Of a stretch of 64,000 bases of DNA, positions 9,015 to 18,717 are shown one piece after another (position 1 is the stretch's first letter; each line of letters begins with the position of its first letter). The notes beneath the pieces were generated by a model. It did not search any database and had not been told where the DNA came from. It saw nothing but the letters and a program-made list of their open reading frames with translations. Source of the DNA: Prevotella sp. GTDB taxonomy: Bacteria > Bacteroidota > Bacteroidia > Bacteroidales > Bacteroidaceae. The stretch spans positions 1 through 64,000 of the forward strand of contig JAFZSI010000076.1 of NCBI GenBank assembly GCA_017619445.1, in the 5' to 3' direction. Position numbers and translations under genes: made by a program.

Positions 9015-10127
9015 TCAACTGACGAACCTTTTCTTAAACGACCAAGCGGCCATTTCGGGAATTCTGAAAATCAGTTCGAGTGGCGCAAGAGAGAAATAAG
9101 TTTTCACTTGTTTTGCCACGACAGCCGAAGTGGATAGGCTGTGGCGCAGGCTCACGCCTCCACTGACTCTTACTTTCTCACTGAATTGCCTAATCTCCAA
9201 AAAATTGTCCAACATGCGTTCGGGCCATTCTGAGGTAGAAAGAAGGTCGTTTGAAGTTTGTGAATCGCAAAAAACGTCACAAGGAGAGAGGCCAAGTTTC
9301 TGGACACAGAAGGCAGCGACGGCCATATACGCTTTTTTCATTCCTAAGTGGCTGAGGTGTTGGTCGAGCCGGGGAAAATCTATCTGGTCGTGCAGGTTGT
9401 GCATGACCAAACACCAATCGCAATATTGCTTGAGCCCCAAACCGTTGCCATTGAGAATGAGGTGATAGAAAGCATGGATAAAGATGTAGAGGGCGTTGAG
9501 AGTCGGAGGCAGCGTTTTCACGGCCTGTCCGTCGATGTCAACTGTGGCAGGCGTTTCCTGCAATTCTTTGTCAAAGAAACCGTCCCAATACTTCTGGTAT
9601 CCCCAATAACCGAAATCGGTCATGTCGGAATGCATTTCGAAGGAGAAACCGTCGATTTCAAAATTGTCGTGTTTCTTGCTTTTGTTGCCAACAATTTTAA
9701 TGCCCAACCGTTCTTGGATGACCTCATGCACTTGCTTAAACGCATGTTTCGGACAATAGAAATCGATGTCTCCAGGAGTTCTTGCCTGTGGGTCAGGATA
9801 GAGCGTGGCCATTGTCTGCCCTTTGATGATGGCATAGTCGAGGTTTCTACGATTGAGGAAGGCCGAAAACTTGGCTACCTCGGTGTTTATGTTGATATTG
9901 TTTCTTTCGTGGGCTTTCTGAATGGCGCAGACGTTCATCGTCAGGTCGTCGCCAATGGGTAGTTGGTTTCTGATGATCGCATTGGCAACGAGACCGCTGA
10001 CAGCCTGCTGCTTGGCACACTGCAGAATTTCTTCTATGTCACCCGTTGGGATTGGCGCGTCTAATGGCTGATTCCACAATTCGTTGCGGACCAAAGCCAG
10101 TACTTGCTCAAAAGTTGACTTCCTCAC
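9015..10127 (-). CDS. Nucleotidyltransferase-family protein (NTP_transf_5-like)
   Basis: 370 residues with a GTG start whose bases overlap the stop of the upstream gene (GTGA), showing tight coupling; no ATG is available for the first 60 codons. The core is YAIIKGQTMATLYPDPQART followed by GDIDFYC, the Lys plus Asp-x-Asp pattern of the minimal nucleotidyltransferase fold in the PF14907 group. Members occur widely in polysaccharide clusters, but their reaction is not established. The last gene of the 35 kb locus, followed by the hairpin at 8816-8851. Function in sugar or carrier modification is inference from position only. Confidence 0.7.
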   Translation of the reverse strand: MRKSTFEQVLALVRNELWNQPLDAPIPTGDIEEILQCAKQQAVSGLVANAIIRNQLPIGDDLTMNVCAIQKAHERNNININTEVAKFSAFLNRRNLDYAIIKGQTMATLYPDPQARTPGDIDFYCPKHAFKQVHEVIQERLGIKIVGNKSKKHDNFEIDGFSFEMHSDMTDFGYWGYQKYWDGFFDKELQETPATVDIDGQAVKTLPPTLNALYIFIHAFYHLILNGNGLGLKQYCDWCLVMHNLHDQIDFPRLDQHLSHLGMKKAYMAVAAFCVQKLGLSPCDVFCDSQTSNDLLSTSEWPERMLDNFLEIRQFSEKVRVSGGVSLRHSLSTSAVVAKQVKTYFSLAPLELIFRIPEMAAWSFKKRFVS

Positions 10128-12064
10128 GCTTTCTTATCCAACACAGTATAGACAGAATTGTTGCTAACATACTCCGGCACGATTTCCTTCATCTTCTTGA
10201 CCGTGGCCATGTCGTCGTAAGCCATGCTGGTTGCAATCAGCTCATCGATGTCGCGGCTTACCTTTTCGTAGTCGTATTCGCGAACGGTGGCGATTCTGAT
10301 TTTCTCGTGGAACGAGGGCTTGGTGTTCTCTTCGGTGGAGAGCATCTCCTCATAGAGTTTCTCGCCAGGCCTTAGACCAGTGTATTTTATCTCCACATTG
10401 CGCGCTCCACTGAGTTGAATCATGCGCTTAGCGAGGTCTGCAATCTTGACGGGCTTGCCCATGTCGAACACGAAAATCTCACCTCCATGACCCATGGTTC
10501 CAGCTTCGAGCACCAGTTTGCATGCTTCAGGAATCAACATGAAATAACGGATGATGTCGGGATGGGTCACCGTGACGGGGCCACCCTCCTTGATTTGCCG
10601 CTCGAACAAGGGTATCACCGAACCGTTTGAACCCAGCACATTGCCGAAACGAGTGGTGACAAACTGTGTCCTTGCATTTGAGGAGAGAGGAGAGATGAGA
10701 GAAGGGAGAGGTTGACCGAGCTTTAATGCTCTGTCCAATGACTGAACATAGATTTCACAGATTCGCTTTGAACAACCCATGACATTGGTCGGGTTAACGG
10801 CCTTGTCGGTGGAAATCATGACAAACTTCTTCACCCCATGTTTCACGCTGAGGTCTGCAAGAATCTTTGTGCCATAAACATTGTTCTGTATGCTCTCGCT
10901 GGGATTGTCTTCCATCATCGGCACATGCTTATAGGCGGCGGCATGGAACACATAGTCAGGACGGAATTCCTCGAACACCTTTTCCATCCTTTTCTCCTTA
11001 CAGATGCTAGTCACCACAGTGCGGACCTTGATGCCCGACCATTGTTTCTTCATCATCAGCCGAATGTCGTGCTGAGGTGTCTCTGCCTGGTCGATGAGCA
11101 TCATCTGAGAGGGGCCGAAAGCTGCAATCTGGCGAACCAATTCACTGCCAATACTGCCAGCTGAGCCTGTAATCAGAATCTTTTCTCCCTTGAGCATCTG
11201 CTCCACTTCCTCAAGGTTGACCTTTATCTCATCGCGAGGCAACAAATCATCAATACTCACAGCCTTCAGCTTCATCTGGTTTGTATCCATCCCTTCTGTA
11301 TAGCCTTCGGTCATGTATATCTTTACATTGGAATTGGTCAGAATGCTCTGTAGTTTCTCGTCGTTTCTGAATTCATAATTTCGCATGGGAGAAACCAGAA
11401 CGGCTTGGATATGAAGGCGTTCAATGGCATCGGCAAGATCCTCGGTTCTGAAGATACTAACACCCATGAGCAGATGGCCTTGGAAATTTGCGTCATGCGC
11501 AATAAATCCACGCAGGTTGAATCTGATGGGCTGCTCACTTCTTATCAGCTTAGCCAATCCTATGCCTCCCTCCTTCACACCGTATATGAGAACATTCTTC
11601 TTGGCTCTGTTTGAACGCGAGACCTCATAGATTTCTTTCACCAGCACTCGTCCTGCCCACATCAACATGGTGGCCACTCCAAACATCACCACCAAATGAC
11701 GCAAATGAAAGGCCTCGAACATCGGACGAGGGAGTTTATACATTGGATAGTGAGCAATGATAGCAACAAACAGCGAGAAGGCATTGGCGTATGCAATGCG
11801 TCGCAAATCTACAAACGAAGAATAGCGCATCATGCCGGTATAGGTCTTGAACAGCCTAAAGCCAACCATGGCAATGAGTACATATACCACAATTGAATTT
11901 AATATCCCCCAAAAATGGTGAATATTATATCCTGTGCGGTGGTATGCCCAGAACACCACCAACCCTGCCAAAAAGGTCATCAGGCAGTCGAAAACAAACA
12001 CGCACCAATATGGCAGCGCGTCTTTGGTGAAGTACCAGCTTGTTAGTTTTTGTATGAGATTCAT
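10124..12064 (-). CDS. Membrane NDP-sugar 4,6-dehydratase (PglF/WbpM/FlaA1-like)
   Basis: 646 residues. Probably converts UDP-GlcNAc to UDP-2-acetamido-4-keto-2,6-dideoxyglucose, the first step to bacillosamine or related amino sugars. The N-terminal ~150 residues hold about four transmembrane helices (such as CVFVFDCLMTFLAGLVVFWA). A first Rossmann-like domain has LIYGVKEGGIGLAKLI. The catalytic short-chain dehydrogenase domain has ILITGSAGSIGSELV near 300 and STDKAVNPTNVMGCSK near 421, lacking the usual Tyr as in this dehydratase family. An odd Ser-Leu-Ile-Ser-Pro insertion near 455 is encoded by a CTCC-type simple repeat. Lies directly downstream of the aminotransferase gene. Confidence 0.85.
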   Translation of the reverse strand: MNLIQKLTSWYFTKDALPYWCVFVFDCLMTFLAGLVVFWAYHRTGYNIHHFWGILNSIVVYVLIAMVGFRLFKTYTGMMRYSSFVDLRRIAYANAFSLFVAIIAHYPMYKLPRPMFEAFHLRHLVVMFGVATMLMWAGRVLVKEIYEVSRSNRAKKNVLIYGVKEGGIGLAKLIRSEQPIRFNLRGFIAHDANFQGHLLMGVSIFRTEDLADAIERLHIQAVLVSPMRNYEFRNDEKLQSILTNSNVKIYMTEGYTEGMDTNQMKLKAVSIDDLLPRDEIKVNLEEVEQMLKGEKILITGSAGSIGSELVRQIAAFGPSQMMLIDQAETPQHDIRLMMKKQWSGIKVRTVVTSICKEKRMEKVFEEFRPDYVFHAAAYKHVPMMEDNPSESIQNNVYGTKILADLSVKHGVKKFVMISTDKAVNPTNVMGCSKRICEIYVQSLDRALKLGQPLPSLISPLSSNARTQFVTTRFGNVLGSNGSVIPLFERQIKEGGPVTVTHPDIIRYFMLIPEACKLVLEAGTMGHGGEIFVFDMGKPVKIADLAKRMIQLSGARNVEIKYTGLRPGEKLYEEMLSTEENTKPSFHEKIRIATVREYDYEKVSRDIDELIATSMAYDDMATVKKMKEIVPEYVSNNSVYTVLDKKA

Positions 12065-12133
12065 TGTAAGGCAGAATTAAAAAGAACGAGGAAGAAAAGA
12101 ATCAGAAAAAGAGTCCAATAATAGAAAGCTCTG

Positions 12134-13414
12134 CTATACAATTAGCCCCTTAATGCTATCAACAATAAAGACTACGTCCTCATCTGTCACGCAAGGACCT
12201 GACGGCAAACAGAGGCCAACCTTGAACAGCGACTCGCTAACTCCATTGACGTATGCCGGGGCATTTTTATATATAGGCTGTTTGTGCATGGGTTTCCAAA
12301 GAGGTCGAGCCTCAATCCCCAAAGAATCCAAAGCTACACGCATCGCCTCCACATTACGGTTGGGTTCACAATCTGTATGGACAGTTCCACCCAAATGTAC
12401 CACACCCGCAGCTCCTCCTACAGCACCTTTGACAGTCTCTGCATATACACTTTCTTCACCTCTAACATGCAGTTTTTCATCCAAGATGATTGTTGACAAC
12501 CAGAAATTACTTTCCATATCATCACACTCGTCATGGAAACTGATTCCGTCTACATCTGCAAAAGCTTCACGATATAAAGCCGCAACATGCCTATGATGCT
12601 TTATGTGGTCATCAAGAACCGTCATCTGCCCTCTACCGATTCCTGCACAGATATTCGATAAGCGATAGTTATAGCCAATGGCCTCATGCTGATAATAAGG
12701 ATAAGCCTCGCGTGCCTGGGTTGCAAGCCACATCACTTTCTGCCATGCATTCTTGTCAGGACAAATCAATGCTCCGCCACCAGAAGTGGTAATCATTTTG
12801 TTTCCATTGAATGACAAAATGCCATAGTTTCCAAAGGTACCACATACTTGACCTTTATAGCGCGAGCCCAACCCTTCGGCAGCGTCCTCTATCAGAGGAA
12901 TTTCATACTTGCTGGCAACAGCCATAATCTCGTTAATCTTTGCCGGCATACCATAAAGATAAACAAGAACAATGGCTTTCGGCTTTCCCCCCGTCTTTTC
13001 TATACGGTCTTTGATTGCCTCCTCCAACAGTTGCGGATCCATATTCCATGTGTCAGGCTCAGAATCCACGAACACAGGTGTAGCCCCAAGATAAGTAACA
13101 GGATGACTCGAAGCACAAAAAGTGAAGCTCTGAACTATCACCTCGTCGCCTGGTTGGACTCCACACGCAATTAACGACAAATGCACAGCGGCCGTACCTG
13201 AACTGAGAGCCACAACTTGTTTGTCCTCCAGTGCAGGAATCATTGTGTCTTGAGCATCTTTTACAACGAATTGACGCAAGTCTTCCTCAAACCCGATCAC
13301 ATTTGGTCCAAGAGGCACTACCCAATTGGTATCAAAGGCCTCTTTGATATATTTCTGTTCCGTGCCTGCTTCAGACATGTGGGCAAGACACAAATAGATT
13401 CTCTTGTTTGCCAT
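12134..13414 (-). CDS. pglE: DegT/DnrJ/EryC1/StrS aminotransferase (PglE-like)
   Basis: About 426 residues. PLP enzyme expected to transfer an amino group from glutamate to the C4 keto group made by the neighbouring dehydratase, giving a 4-amino-4,6-dideoxy sugar. The ATG at 13414 is preferred to the in-frame TTG at 13420 that touches the previous stop. Motifs: VALSSGTAAVHLSLIACGV (substrate/PLP entrance), LIEDAAEGLGSRYKG and the Schiff-base lysine in SFNGNKMITTSGGG near residue 200. The order acetyltransferase-aminotransferase-dehydratase on one strand, together with a PglC-like transferase, points to diacetyl-bacillosamine synthesis; the exact isomer is not provable from sequence. Confidence 0.87.
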   Translation of the reverse strand: MANKRIYLCLAHMSEAGTEQKYIKEAFDTNWVVPLGPNVIGFEEDLRQFVVKDAQDTMIPALEDKQVVALSSGTAAVHLSLIACGVQPGDEVIVQSFTFCASSHPVTYLGATPVFVDSEPDTWNMDPQLLEEAIKDRIEKTGGKPKAIVLVYLYGMPAKINEIMAVASKYEIPLIEDAAEGLGSRYKGQVCGTFGNYGILSFNGNKMITTSGGGALICPDKNAWQKVMWLATQAREAYPYYQHEAIGYNYRLSNICAGIGRGQMTVLDDHIKHHRHVAALYREAFADVDGISFHDECDDMESNFWLSTIILDEKLHVRGEESVYAETVKGAVGGAAGVVHLGGTVHTDCEPNRNVEAMRVALDSLGIEARPLWKPMHKQPIYKNAPAYVNGVSESLFKVGLCLPSGPCVTDEDVVFIVDSIKGLIV

Positions 13415-13420
13415 TCTCAA

Positions 13421-14020
13421 CTATATTAAATCAGCATTAATCAGTTTTATCAATTTACACCTGTTTCCAACAGCCAAATAGCCATCCGGTATATCTTTTG
13501 TAACAACGCTTCCCGCTCCGACAACGCACCAACGGCCGATCTTTACTCCTTGAATAATTGTCGTACCTGCGCCTACCCAAGAGCCTTCACCAACACTAAC
13601 ATTGCCACATAACGTGGCATGAGGCGAGACGTGAACATAATCGCCCAGTTGGCATTCGTGGTCAATGGAAGCACCTGTATTGATGATGCAATGCTTGCCT
13701 ATTACAGACTCAGCATTGATGATTGAACCGGCCATAACAACAGTTCCCTCGCATATTTCTGCAGAAGGAGAGACTATAGCACAAGGATGAACTGCTTTAC
13801 CAAAGCGGCAACTTAATCTTTCGGCCACTTTTTTCCTTATAGCATTCACCCCAATACTGACAATAATCTCGTCTTTATCTTCCATGGTATGAAAAACGGG
13901 AAGCCCACACAACATATCAATCTCAGGATTGTCGTCAATAAAACCATCAACAATCATCCCCTGAGCCTCAAGAATTTCCTTAATCACCTTTCCGTGACCA
14001 CTTGCTCCATATAAATACAT
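13421..14020 (-). CDS. pglD: PglD-like sugar O/N-acetyltransferase (left-handed beta-helix)
   Basis: 199 residues from the ATG at 14020; the frame extends to a TTG inside the preceding stop, which is less likely. The N-terminal Rossmann-like domain has MYLYGASGHGKVIKEIL, the hallmark of the PglD/NeuD group, and the C-terminal half is hexapeptide repeats (VVMAGSIINAESVIG, INTGASIDHECQLG, VHVSPHATLCGNVSVGEG). The His in SIDHEC aligns with the catalytic base of PglD. The enzyme would acetylate the 4-amino group of the UDP-sugar using acetyl-CoA. Tightly packed between the PglC-like and PglE-like genes. Confidence 0.88.
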   Translation of the reverse strand: MYLYGASGHGKVIKEILEAQGMIVDGFIDDNPEIDMLCGLPVFHTMEDKDEIIVSIGVNAIRKKVAERLSCRFGKAVHPCAIVSPSAEICEGTVVMAGSIINAESVIGKHCIINTGASIDHECQLGDYVHVSPHATLCGNVSVGEGSWVGAGTTIIQGVKIGRWCVVGAGSVVTKDIPDGYLAVGNRCKLIKLINADLI

Positions 14021-14022
14021 CT

Positions 14023-14631
14023 TCAATTGCTCCCATTAAATGGTTCTTTCGTTGCATGCCCTTCTTCGGAAATACCGTCTCGAATAAACACTTTTTTTAT
14101 TGTAATCAGAATTATCTTGATATCTGTCAGTAAACTAACATTGTCAACGTACCAAACATCATGTTTGAACTTCTCCGTCCAACTAATGGCATTGCGACCA
14201 TGACATTGTGCCCATCCGCTGATACCAGGTCGAACCTCGTGACGACGCGCCTGTTCAGGTGAATACAAAGGCAAATACTGTACAAGCAATGGCCTTGGCC
14301 CTATCAGTGCCATGTCGCCCTTCAAGACATTTATGAGCTGTGGTAGTTCGTCAATAGAAGTCGAGCGAACGAACTTACCCACCTTTGTCAGGCGCAGTTC
14401 ATCGGGCAGCAATTCACCATTCTCGTCCCGCTCATCAGTCATGGTCTTGAATTTTATCACCTTGAATATCTTTGCGTCTTTTCCTGGACGTTCCTGAAAG
14501 AAGAAGGCACCTGCACCTTTGTTGGCAAAATGCAACCAAACCGTCACCACCAACAGAACAGGGGAAAAACAGATAAGTGCGATAAGCGAAATCCAAAAAT
14601 CAAAAAAACGCTTAAAAAAATGCTTATACAT
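14023..14631 (-). CDS. pglC: Small phosphoglycosyl transferase (PglC-like initiating sugar transferase)
   Basis: 202 residues, the size of monotopic PglC rather than of the larger WbaP/WcaJ enzymes. One N-terminal re-entrant hydrophobic helix carries the Ser-Pro break ([11 protein letters not shown], residues 23-24), and the catalytic Asp-Glu pair sits in [20 protein letters not shown] (residues 94-95), followed by [13 protein letters not shown]. These match the PglC family closely. It would move the phospho-sugar, plausibly diNAc-bacillosamine, from UDP to undecaprenyl phosphate at the inner membrane, priming the repeat unit. It overlaps the upstream glycosyltransferase gene by 8 bases. Confidence 0.92.
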   Translation of the reverse strand: MYKHFFKRFFDFWISLIALICFSPVLLVVTVWLHFANKGAGAFFFQERPGKDAKIFKVIKFKTMTDERDENGELLPDELRLTKVGKFVRSTSIDELPQLINVLKGDMALIGPRPLLVQYLPLYSPEQARRHEVRPGISGWAQCHGRNAISWTEKFKHDVWYVDNVSLLTDIKIILITIKKVFIRDGISEEGHATKEPFNGSN

Positions 14632-15853
14632 GAGCCATTATAGCATTATAGGTATGCTCCACAAGATAGTTTTGCTTCAAAAACTGATAACCACGTTCGC
14701 CCATAGAAACTCGGTCAGACTGTAGTATTTTGTCAACGAGGGCAGTGAAACCTTCTGGTTTTATACTCTCACACCAATAACCATAGCCGTTTTCCTCGGC
14801 TATACGTCCGATGTCGGTATTCACATCTGTAGCACAAATGACAGGCATTTTGTATTCCAGATATGAAAGTAGACGTGAAGGATAGTTGGGAATAGTAAAG
14901 CGGTGATCAAGGAAGATAAGCCCCACATCACAAGAACGTACCAACATGTCATAATCCTCTTTGGGCAATTTATCCATCAGTTTCACATTGAGATGAAGTT
15001 GTGGATTTAACTTCTGTGACTCATACCAGGTTGCCATTTTCTGATATTCCGTACCATTCCCCACGACAAGAAACACACAATCCTTCCGTTCTTTGTTAGC
15101 ATCAAGGCATTTGATAAGATAATCTATTCCTTGAGGTTTCCCAATGTTTCCACCGTAAATAAAAACAGGTAAATCGGAGGGCAGGCCATACTTGCTTCGA
15201 ATAGTCTCACGCTCAATCTGTTTGCTCGTAAAATCTTCTTGATGATTCTCTTTCAATTCTACAGAGTTGGGTGCTACTTCAATATTGCCTTCAGGATAGT
15301 ATTTGTTGTGCTTACGAACATACTCCACATTAGCAGGCGACATACACCCGATGCAGTCAGATGCCTTATAAAGAGCTATTTCTTTTCTTCTGAAATACCA
15401 TTTAAAAAATGACTTCTCGCCAAACAAACCAATATCAATAGCATTTTGTGGAAAGATATCCTTCAATAACAAATATGACACGGCTTTTGGATTTTTCCGT
15501 TTCAAGAAAGTCACCACATTTGTAAATGTTATTGGTGGAGTAGAATAGAGAATTAAGTCAAAACTAATTCCTGAGAGATATTTCTTTATGGCGTTTTGAT
15601 ATTGCTTTTCAATAAGTAAAGTCCCTATACCCTTTTCAACGATGTTTGTTTTCTGAATATTAAGCGTTCTGACATTTAAAAGACTCACCCCCTCTGATTT
15701 CGTGATATGGGTCTTTTTCCCCATACGCCTTTCAAAAGGAGAAACGATGAACACATTGTGTCCCTCATCACGGAATTTTCGCATCAAATCGGTGTAAATC
15801 CCACGTTCTTCAATGCTGTTGATATTAATCAGTGTCAGAAAAATGATGTTCAT
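14624..15853 (-). CDS. GT4-family glycosyltransferase (WbuB-like)
   Basis: 409 residues with two Rossmann domains of the GT-B fold. N-terminus [20 protein letters not shown] then [14 protein letters not shown]; the C-terminal donor domain has [19 protein letters not shown] near 235, [13 protein letters not shown] and [20 protein letters not shown], where the Glu-x7-Glu region of GT4 would be. Downstream [16 protein letters not shown] and VEHTYNAIM end the protein. In the locus it likely adds the second sugar on the PglC product at the cytoplasmic face; donor and acceptor cannot be predicted. Its stop region overlaps the PglC-like start by 8 bases. Confidence 0.85.
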   Translation of the reverse strand: MNIIFLTLININSIEERGIYTDLMRKFRDEGHNVFIVSPFERRMGKKTHITKSEGVSLLNVRTLNIQKTNIVEKGIGTLLIEKQYQNAIKKYLSGISFDLILYSTPPITFTNVVTFLKRKNPKAVSYLLLKDIFPQNAIDIGLFGEKSFFKWYFRRKEIALYKASDCIGCMSPANVEYVRKHNKYYPEGNIEVAPNSVELKENHQEDFTSKQIERETIRSKYGLPSDLPVFIYGGNIGKPQGIDYLIKCLDANKERKDCVFLVVGNGTEYQKMATWYESQKLNPQLHLNVKLMDKLPKEDYDMLVRSCDVGLIFLDHRFTIPNYPSRLLSYLEYKMPVICATDVNTDIGRIAEENGYGYWCESIKPEGFTALVDKILQSDRVSMGERGYQFLKQNYLVEHTYNAIMAHV

Positions 15854-15906
15854 CTATCTATATAAGAAAAAGGAATGTCTGTTTGAGCCCAAAGACCACC
15901 GATGGT

Positions 15907-17019
15907 CTAATTCTTTTCAGCTATTTCTTCAAGAATACTTATCAATTTCTCTGTTCGTTGTTCATAGTTGTCAAACTTCAACAGTTGTTTCTGTCCGTTT
16001 GAAACCAGTTTTTGAGCATAGTCCTTGACTGTTGCAACCATATAGATTGCATCTGCTGCAGCCTTAGCACTCATAGCATCGTAATAACAAGCGGCCTCTC
16101 CACACAAACCATGAGCATAAGTCAAATCGGTCGTCACGATGGGCACCTCCATACGCATCGCCTCAGGATAAGTAGCCGTAAAGCATTCCATCAATGATGG
16201 CATGAACATCACGTCGGCTTGTTCGTAGAGATTAGGACATTCCGACACATCCACCTTACCAATTAGACAAAAATGCTCCTTAATATCATCAGTCACAAAT
16301 ATAGCCTCATCTTCAGATAAGGTCATCACAAAACGGAACTGAAATGACGGATAATGGGTCACAAAAAATCTGGCTATGTCTGCCGTGATTTTCATGTTTT
16401 TCCATGCCCCATTAGAAGAGATGCTCAGTACTGTAGCCCCATGAAACTCTGGCAACTTTATAGTACGACTCCATTGGCTTGGCACGTCAAATACTTGATT
16501 ATAATAATTTGTTACCGTATAAACCTTGATGTCACCCAACAATTGTGGAAGCATGGAAGAAATCAACGAGTTTTCCGTATAGAAACATTTTGAACTACGC
16601 TTAAAAGCCCATGTCCAGAGTCTAAACAGCAACCGTTCTTTAAAAGAAATGAAGTCGTAATAGGGAGAATCTGTCAACAACAACTGAGCCCTTGCAAAAC
16701 CGCAAAGATGCTTTGTTCTTGGAATCCAGCGTGAAGGACCAAAAACCGTAAGCACAGCATCTATCTGATTGTCTTTAACCAAAGAGTCAAGAAAGACATC
16801 ACGCCCAAGGAGCAAGGTTTTCAGATTATTGCAGATATCATAAGTGTAAACCTCTGCATTCTTATATGCTGCTATCTTTTTCTTTGTGTTATTCAGCCCA
16901 CTTGATAAAACAACCCAAAAATGATGGTTGGGGAAATTGTTCAATTCGCAGCAAATAGAATCTGCAACTTGAAGCCCGCCACCAGCCTTCAGATTTGTAC
17001 AATTAATCAGAATGTTCAT
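15907..17019 (-). CDS. GT4-like glycosyltransferase
   Basis: 370 residues. It begins with a GT-B type glycine-rich acceptor loop (MNILINCTNLKAGGGLQVAD). The C-terminal donor domain has FHGATVLSISSNGAWKNMKI, FCLIGKVDVSECPNLYEQAD and the family-4 signature DVMFMPSLMECFTATYPEA with the conserved Glu pair, followed by MRMEVPIVTTDLTYAHGLCG. Role: addition of one sugar to the lipid-linked repeat unit. The start overlaps the stop of the deacetylase gene (ATGA), so the two are translationally coupled. No transmembrane segment is seen. Confidence 0.82.
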   Translation of the reverse strand: MNILINCTNLKAGGGLQVADSICCELNNFPNHHFWVVLSSGLNNTKKKIAAYKNAEVYTYDICNNLKTLLLGRDVFLDSLVKDNQIDAVLTVFGPSRWIPRTKHLCGFARAQLLLTDSPYYDFISFKERLLFRLWTWAFKRSSKCFYTENSLISSMLPQLLGDIKVYTVTNYYNQVFDVPSQWSRTIKLPEFHGATVLSISSNGAWKNMKITADIARFFVTHYPSFQFRFVMTLSEDEAIFVTDDIKEHFCLIGKVDVSECPNLYEQADVMFMPSLMECFTATYPEAMRMEVPIVTTDLTYAHGLCGEAACYYDAMSAKAAADAIYMVATVKDYAQKLVSNGQKQLLKFDNYEQRTEKLISILEEIAEKN

Positions 17020-17744
17020 TGCTGATAATGCTGTTTCATCAATCTCTTCTTATAGAAGGTCGATGTACTATTCAGCATCCACTTAAATTCTGACGGTGAT
17101 GAAAACTGTGCACAGTTTCTGCAAACAAGACCTTGTTCGTTCAAATCATAGTATCCGCCAGAAATGGAAGAAAACTGTCTTACATAACCATAACGATTAC
17201 ACAATTTATGAACAGTATCAGAAAATCGTCCCTGTGGGTAGCAGATATCATTGAACGGATGACCGAATGTCTTCTCAAGCCATTCCTTAGAGTCTTTCAA
17301 TTCATGTTCCAAATCTCTTTCAGAATAAGTAGAAAGATCGTAATGAGACCAGGCATGACACTCGAAACGGAATCCTAATTCTTCCAGTTCCTTTATTTGC
17401 TCAATCGAAAGATAGCCTTCTTCGCCAATCAGACTAACAGCGATGAAAACCGTTGGGAGAATTCTTTCTTGAACAAAGAAATCCTTATAATCATACAATC
17501 CTCTCCATCCATCGTCAAAACAAACCATTACCTGACCTTTAGGCTGGTTGACAGATGGAACGAAAGAATAGCCAGAGACACGGACTAACTTAAAATGCCT
17601 CTTCATCAACTCCAACTCAGTTCCCATATCTGTATATTTTTTGCTTACATCGTGGTAATAAATCACCTTGCTGTCGTGATTCCTGTGGAATATGTAAGCA
17701 AGTAAGAAAATACAGCTTTTTAATAGAACCTTTATCCTATCCAT
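17016..17744 (-). CDS. NodB-type polysaccharide deacetylase
   Basis: 242 residues from the ATG at 17744, which follows the previous stop by 4 bases; an ATG at 17765 in the same frame is an alternative that would overlap. A short hydrophobic N-terminus (LLKSCIFLLAYIF) may anchor it. NodB motifs: IYYHDVS, VMVCFDDGWRGLYD with the catalytic Asp-Asp, FECHAWSHYDLS giving the His-x3-His metal pair, and ICYPQGRFS. Such enzymes remove N-acetyl or O-acetyl groups from polysaccharides. In this locus deacetylation could expose an amine for the acyl or ATP-grasp chemistry encoded nearby; that link is inference. Confidence 0.85.
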   Translation of the reverse strand: MDRIKVLLKSCIFLLAYIFHRNHDSKVIYYHDVSKKYTDMGTELELMKRHFKLVRVSGYSFVPSVNQPKGQVMVCFDDGWRGLYDYKDFFVQERILPTVFIAVSLIGEEGYLSIEQIKELEELGFRFECHAWSHYDLSTYSERDLEHELKDSKEWLEKTFGHPFNDICYPQGRFSDTVHKLCNRYGYVRQFSSISGGYYDLNEQGLVCRNCAQFSSPSEFKWMLNSTSTFYKKRLMKQHYQQ

Positions 17745-17748
17745 AAAC

Positions 17749-18711
17749 TTAATAAGTATGAGCATTTATGGATGGTAAGACCATCTTAAAGTCATCTATC
17801 TTAAGACTTTCATCCAGAATCTTATAGCAAAAATTACCACTTGCCGGCACTTTGAAAAAGCCCATTACGCCTTCCAAGGTGGAATCAAACACTGAAGAAG
17901 CATACTCAATCACATCTGGACTCACATTCTTTTTTAAGCTTTTGAGTGTTTCCCTAATACTACTTCCCATCGTTTTGTCTTTCTTGGATATGGAATACAA
18001 GACATGAGCAGTCTTGAGATGCCCACGCTTACCTATCATTGAAATGGAGAACACCGTATCTGTATTCAAGACATAATACTCACGGTTAGGAATGGAAAAG
18101 AACCGCCATCTAATATAATCCGCAGACCATACTGGTGTAATAACTTTAGCATTAGTGTTCTCTATAGGCAAGTCCACAGGAGCAAATCTTTTTATGTTAT
18201 CCCAATTTGAGACATTCGGCTCAAATGGTTTTTTCAAGTCCAAGACATGCAAAGCCGTTTTGCACAAATGTTGCACCCTAATCTTGAAGCATCGCACGTC
18301 GTTGCGACAAATCCACCCCATGTGCTTGAACCCTGTAATACTATTTGTATTAGGGAAATTATACACGAATTGAACACCCTCATTGGCCATCTCCTGTTCA
18401 GCCAAGGCAATCAGTTTCTTAAACAATCCATGACCTTGATAATCAGGTCGGACAAAAGTTTCATACGACAAAGCACAATTCCATTCCTTGTTTTCATATT
18501 GCATCACACCTCTCCCGTATGCCACACAACCGGCCACGGTCTCTCCATCAAAGGCGCAAGCCATTATTGCCTTGCCATAGGGACTCTGTTCAAACTTCCA
18601 TCGGAACCATTCCTCACTTCTCACAGGCTCCTCATGAGCCATTGACATTCCTTCCAAAAAACTGGGAACGAACGAATCATCATTATTAAACTGCCAGACT
18701 CTTATTTGCAT
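17749..18711 (-). CDS. GNAT-family N-acyltransferase
   Basis: 320 residues. The N-terminal half is a GNAT domain: RSEEWFRWKFEQSPYG, then VAGCVAYGRGVM, SYETFVRPDYQGHGLFKKLI with the acyl-CoA binding loop pattern R-P-x-Y-Q-G-H-G (near residues 95-105), and YNFPNTNSITGFKHMGW. The C-terminal half is a second, less conserved domain that may be a degenerate GNAT repeat. Proteins of this shape are frequent in O-antigen and capsule clusters, where they acylate amino sugars. Donor and acceptor are unknown. It follows the Wzy-like gene by 6 bases. Confidence 0.75.
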   Translation of the reverse strand: MQIRVWQFNNDDSFVPSFLEGMSMAHEEPVRSEEWFRWKFEQSPYGKAIMACAFDGETVAGCVAYGRGVMQYENKEWNCALSYETFVRPDYQGHGLFKKLIALAEQEMANEGVQFVYNFPNTNSITGFKHMGWICRNDVRCFKIRVQHLCKTALHVLDLKKPFEPNVSNWDNIKRFAPVDLPIENTNAKVITPVWSADYIRWRFFSIPNREYYVLNTDTVFSISMIGKRGHLKTAHVLYSISKKDKTMGSSIRETLKSLKKNVSPDVIEYASSVFDSTLEGVMGFFKVPASGNFCYKILDESLKIDDFKMVLPSINAHTY

Positions 18712-18717
18712 ATAACA

